This document shows positions 5,994 through 7,986 of a DNA stretch of 7,986 nucleotides, in pieces. Each line of letters begins with the position of its first letter. Within the stretch, counting starts at the first letter, position 1. A program made the translations under genes and the position numbers. Location of the stretch: the NCBI GenBank assembly GCA_020853255.1, contig JADYZI010000439.1, positions 1-7,986 on the forward strand. Direction: 5' to 3'. The notes beneath the pieces were generated by a model, which was given only the letters and a program-made list of their open reading frames with translations, was not told where the DNA came from and did not search any database. This stretch comes from Acidobacteriota bacterium (GTDB lineage: Bacteria; Acidobacteriota; Blastocatellia; Pyrinomonadales; Pyrinomonadaceae).

Positions 5994-6530
5994 ATGCGAA
6001 ATATAAGAGTTTTATCCGTCGCCTTCATATTGATTTGGGTGACACCCCAGATTCCACTAAGCACCTATAGCGGTGCGAATGCAGCAACCGACCCGGACCA
6101 TATCGACAGCGTGATAAAGGTTGCGGGCTGGGAAATTCCTAAAGCAGAAAGGGCAAGTAATGCCAAAACGTGGAACGTAAGAATCGATAATCGCCCGGCC
6201 CAACGAATAGAGATGCTGGTCGATAAGGAACAAAGGCTACAACTCGAGGGTTTTACTTTAGGCGAAAGTACGTTGGAAGAAAAGTCGTCCCTCACCCTTA
6301 CGATCAATACTCAGTTCTGTTCAGTCAAATCGGTCTTTGCTTACGAGCGGAATGCAAAACGATTTGCGTACGAAGTTCTATTTGTTCCTCTGGCCGTGAA
6401 AGATGGCATCGAGATTCCCGCTGCAGCCGTTTATAACGTAATGTTTGTTGACAACGATGGGGACGGTCGATTTGAAGAAAGGTATGGTGCCTTCAAACTA
6501 AAATCCGTGCCAAGCTGGGTAGACCGGTAA
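5994..6530 (+). CDS. Exported protein with a Ca-binding-type loop, likely immunity protein for tip 3
   Basis: This is a 178-residue protein. Residues 1-30 form a signal peptide with probable cleavage after SGANA. The mature part looks all-beta (for example QRLQLEGFTLGESTLEEKSSLTLTIN), with a single mature Cys at about 109. Near the C-terminus, FVDNDGDGRFEERYG (151-165) has the spacing of acidic residues seen in calcium-binding DxDxDG loops. The family is not recognised. The start is ATG 5994; AGGAG at 5976-5980 is 13 nt upstream and GAAGAA is closer, so initiation looks modest. The gene follows the extended end of RHS tip 3 by 19 nt, the usual place for an immunity gene. Export would match a toxin acting in the periplasm. 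Confidence 0.75.
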   Translation: MRNIRVLSVAFILIWVTPQIPLSTYSGANAATDPDHIDSVIKVAGWEIPKAERASNAKTWNVRIDNRPAQRIEMLVDKEQRLQLEGFTLGESTLEEKSSLTLTINTQFCSVKSVFAYERNAKRFAYEVLFVPLAVKDGIEIPAAAVYNVMFVDNDGDGRFEERYGAFKLKSVPSWVDR

Positions 6531-6546
6531 GGAACTTTTCGACGGG

Positions 6547-6603
6547 TTTCGGCCGACGAGGCCACGATCTTCGTGTATGATGCATCTGGAGAATTGATCG
6601 CGG
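6547..6603 (+). repeat. RHS core splinter, copy 4
   Basis: Frame 0 reads VSADEATIFVYDASGELIAA, matching the TIFVYDASGVLIAE start of copy 1. Identical DNA blocks are 6576-6591 with 1741-1756 and 6593-6603 with 1758-1768. The homology stops at TGATCGCGG, the same word where copy 2 begins. No toxin domain follows. The frame runs on through TDKRRIWY into the next gene, and GTG 6573 could be mistaken for its start. Confidence 0.7.
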
Positions 6604-6614
6604 CTACCGATAAG

Positions 6615-6620
6615 AGGAGG
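6615..6620 (+). promoter_or_regulatory. Shine-Dalgarno deciding the 6630 start
   Basis: AGGAGG lies 9 nt before ATG 6630. This places the true start at MPIQSKLVLC, which is followed by a membrane segment, and not at the upstream GTG 6573 inside the RHS splinter. Confidence 0.7.
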
Positions 6621-6629
6621 ATATGGTAT

Positions 6630-7712
6630 ATGCCGATTCAATCAAAACTCGTACTATGTGCTTTGATCACGGGTGGCGCGTTCGCTTTGGTCATTTATGC
6701 GGTAGCAAGGCCATCAGGACTGCCTCTCGCTCGAATGCAGAAACCGGGCGGCATCAAGATCGTGCAGAGTTACACAATGCCGAAAGCGGCAGGCGGTATA
6801 ACGAGCGGATTTGGATTCGAGAACGGTATTCTGTGGTCTCGTGGAAGCTCCGACGACAAGGCGAATGAGCTGATGTTTTCCGCTGATTTCGGTTTGCACT
6901 GGCAATTCATAAAAGCTCCAAGGTCAGATCGAGAGAACGACTCGGATGGGCTTGGCGCCGACGGTGGTTTTGATTTTACTGACTCAGAGAATGGCTGGGC
7001 ATTCGACAGCTCTACGGTCATCCACACGACAGATGGCGGAAAGAGTTGGCGGCTCCAAGTTGATCTTCTGAAGCGGTTTGATCTTACGAGTATTCAGGCG
7101 ATCCACTTCATCGATAAGGACATCGGGTTTCTCGGAGCATCTGCGAGCCGTGTTATCGAAAAAGGTCTTGGCACGTCGTATTTTGCGGTGGTTGTGCTTT
7201 GCACCACTAACGGCGGTGACACGTGGCAGGTCTGCAAAAAAGTGGAAGGCCTTAATGATATCCAGTCGATCGCGTCATCGAGCGGTCGCACGGCCATTTT
7301 AGCAGATGGTGTGATTCTCTTCACCGATGATCTTGGCAAGAATTGGAAGCGGGGCGATTTACACGAATACGTCACTGATCTGGCGTCTGATCCCAGCGGC
7401 AAATTCTGGATCACGCAAGAAGACGGCCGACTTCGATCGAGCACTGACTTCGTTTCGTGGGTTGATACTTTAATAGACCACGCTCAGTCATCGAAGAAGC
7501 TTTTGACGATTGCTTTCTCCGACACGGGAAGCGGCTTTGGCCTGGTTGGGGGAGGCGACGGTTTCCTGGCGATGACCGAAGACCTTGGTAAGACTTGGAA
7601 GATGGTAGATCAAGATCGGATCAAGGGAAATATTTGGAAGATCAGGATCAACGGAACCAGAGCGGCCATCCTCGAAGGCGGACAAACGATCTGGGTCGCG
7701 GAGCCGAAGTGA
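6630..7712 (+). CDS. Membrane-anchored or exported Asp-box (BNR/YCF48-like) beta-propeller protein
   Basis: This is a 360-residue protein. Residues 6-26 (KLVLCALITGGAFALVIYAVA) form an N-terminal membrane anchor or signal. The rest carries repeated Asp-box motifs of the S/T-x-D-x-G-x-x-W type: SADFGLHW (84-91), TTDGGKSW (133-140), TTNGGDTW (192-199), TDDLGKNW (232-239) and TEDLGKTW (316-323). Such repeats mark blades of sialidase-like or YCF48/photosystem-II-stability-type propellers. No sialidase catalytic Arg triad or FRIP motif is apparent, so a binding or assembly role is more likely than hydrolysis. The gene sits between two RHS splinters, and its stop TGA (7710-7712) lies inside the 22-nt block shared with copy 2. 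It may be the immunity or accessory gene of a lost cassette; that is inferred only from position. Confidence 0.8.
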   Translation: MPIQSKLVLCALITGGAFALVIYAVARPSGLPLARMQKPGGIKIVQSYTMPKAAGGITSGFGFENGILWSRGSSDDKANELMFSADFGLHWQFIKAPRSDRENDSDGLGADGGFDFTDSENGWAFDSSTVIHTTDGGKSWRLQVDLLKRFDLTSIQAIHFIDKDIGFLGASASRVIEKGLGTSYFAVVVLCTTNGGDTWQVCKKVEGLNDIQSIASSSGRTAILADGVILFTDDLGKNWKRGDLHEYVTDLASDPSGKFWITQEDGRLRSSTDFVSWVDTLIDHAQSSKKLLTIAFSDTGSGFGLVGGGDGFLAMTEDLGKTWKMVDQDRIKGNIWKIRINGTRAAILEGGQTIWVAEPK

Positions 7713-7730
7713 CGACGAATGAGCGTGGGG
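7709..7730 (+). repeat. RHS core splinter, copy 5
   Basis: This is a 22-nt block identical to 3531-3552 in copy 2, encoding TTNERG. After one inserted base (7731), another 10 nt stay similar to copy 2 before the sequence becomes palindromic REP-like DNA. It contains the stop codon of the Asp-box gene. Confidence 0.7.
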
Positions 7731-7732
7731 AT

Positions 7733-7986
7733 GGTGGCGAAGCTCCGCCGACCTTAAGTCCCCGTAGGGGACAGATGAATGTAGCCCAGGGTAAGGCCGC
7801 ATCGGCCTTACCCTGGGAACCCGTCGCAAAATAGATCAATGGAGCTCCGTTAGGAGCGACAGGATCTTGTCGGCGGCAAGCCGCCTCCGAGGCAGCGTAT
7901 TTCATCCTGATACCACGCCGTAAACGACGTGGCTATGCGAAGCCATTGTCGGCGGCTAAGCCGCCTCCGGGAGTCTAAGTTGGCTA
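7733..7986. repeat. Cluster of palindromic REP-like repeats
   Basis: There is no gene here on either strand; open frames arise only from the palindromes. Visible hairpins are 7736-7749 (GGCG/CGCC), 7758-7772 (GTCCCC-GTA-GGGGAC), 7785-7817 (a perfect 15-bp stem with a 3-nt loop), 7844-7857 (GCTCC-GTTA-GGAGC), 7872-7885 (GGCGGC-AA-GCCGCC), 7913-7932 (CCACG/CGTGG) and 7951-7965 (GGCGGC-TAA-GCCGCC). The last unit and that at 7872 are two copies of one element. The words GAGCTCCGTTAGGAGCG and the GGCGGC hairpin resemble interspersed repeats I recall from Acidobacteriota-like genomes. Confidence 0.7.
7785..7817 (+). terminator. Strong hairpin downstream of the array, possible terminator
   Basis: CCCAGGGTAAGGCCG and its exact complement flank a CAT loop, giving a 15-bp GC-rich stem 72 nt after the last stop codon. 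No T-run follows, so it is not a classical intrinsic terminator. It may act as a transcript-end stabiliser or simply belong to the REP cluster. Confidence 0.35.

Noticed and set aside
6573..6629. GTG 6573 as start of the Asp-box gene
   Set aside because: These codons are an RHS splinter (VYDASGELIAA). The AGGAGG at 6615-6620 and the membrane segment support ATG 6630.
1720..7730. Insertion sequence or transposon causing the repeated RHS pieces
   Set aside because: No transposase, terminal inverted repeats or target-site duplications are visible. The repeated DNA is RHS coding sequence.
7488..7905. Overlapping - and + strand open frames at the right end
   Set aside because: They are made by the end of the Asp-box gene and the palindromic repeats. 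Low-complexity translations of REP DNA are common annotation artefacts.

Overview
The window looks like the 3' end of an RHS (rearrangement hot spot) polymorphic-toxin locus. It holds a series of displaced (orphan) RHS tips, each followed by a likely immunity gene. Base composition is moderate, and all convincing genes are on the + strand. The RHS wording (VYDASG..IAEYSGE, LTTDHLGSPRVTTN, FTGYERD.ESGLDFAQARYYN, GRFTSVDP) resembles RHS proteins of Acidobacteriota, perhaps Blastocatellia/Pyrinomonadales. That assignment rests on remembered wording and is tentative. The many exported proteins and a bacterial lipobox fit a Gram-negative-type bacterium.

Layout. (1) 2-55: last codons of an unidentified gene, then a spacer rich in short tandem repeats (76-184). 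(2) 245-883: exported protein with no recognised family. (3) 944-1696: exported protein with STN/secretin-like segments. (4) 1720-3447: RHS tip 1 carrying a GH24 (T4-lysozyme-type) muramidase, followed by a lipoprotein that is its likely immunity protein. (5) 3444-4919: RHS tip 2, cut from its C-terminal domain by a single in-frame TGA, followed by a small acidic cytoplasmic protein that is the likely immunity protein. (6) 4906-5329: frameshifted remnant of another accessory gene. (7) 5340-5974: RHS tip 3, broken or recoded at an A7 run, followed by an exported protein with a DNDGDGRFEE loop (5994-6530). (8) 6547-6603: a roughly 19-codon RHS splinter that runs straight into a membrane-anchored Asp-box (BNR/YCF48-like) repeat protein (6630-7712). 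(9) 7709-7730: a last RHS splinter that includes the stop codon of that gene, then a cluster of palindromic REP-like repeats to the window end.

How it works together (inference from known RHS biology). A full-length RHS protein, not in this window, would deliver whichever toxin tip is joined to its core. Older tips displaced downstream stay as a silent library, while their immunity genes stay useful. The RHS pieces start and stop at different points of the same core segment, and several end at the same short words (TGATCGCGG, GTGACGACGAA). This suggests repeated recombination through the core. The muramidase/lipoprotein pair and the other exported proteins suggest that much of the arsenal acts in the periplasm. 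At least three reading-frame lesions (4326, about 5036-5110, 5833-5839) fit a decaying reservoir.
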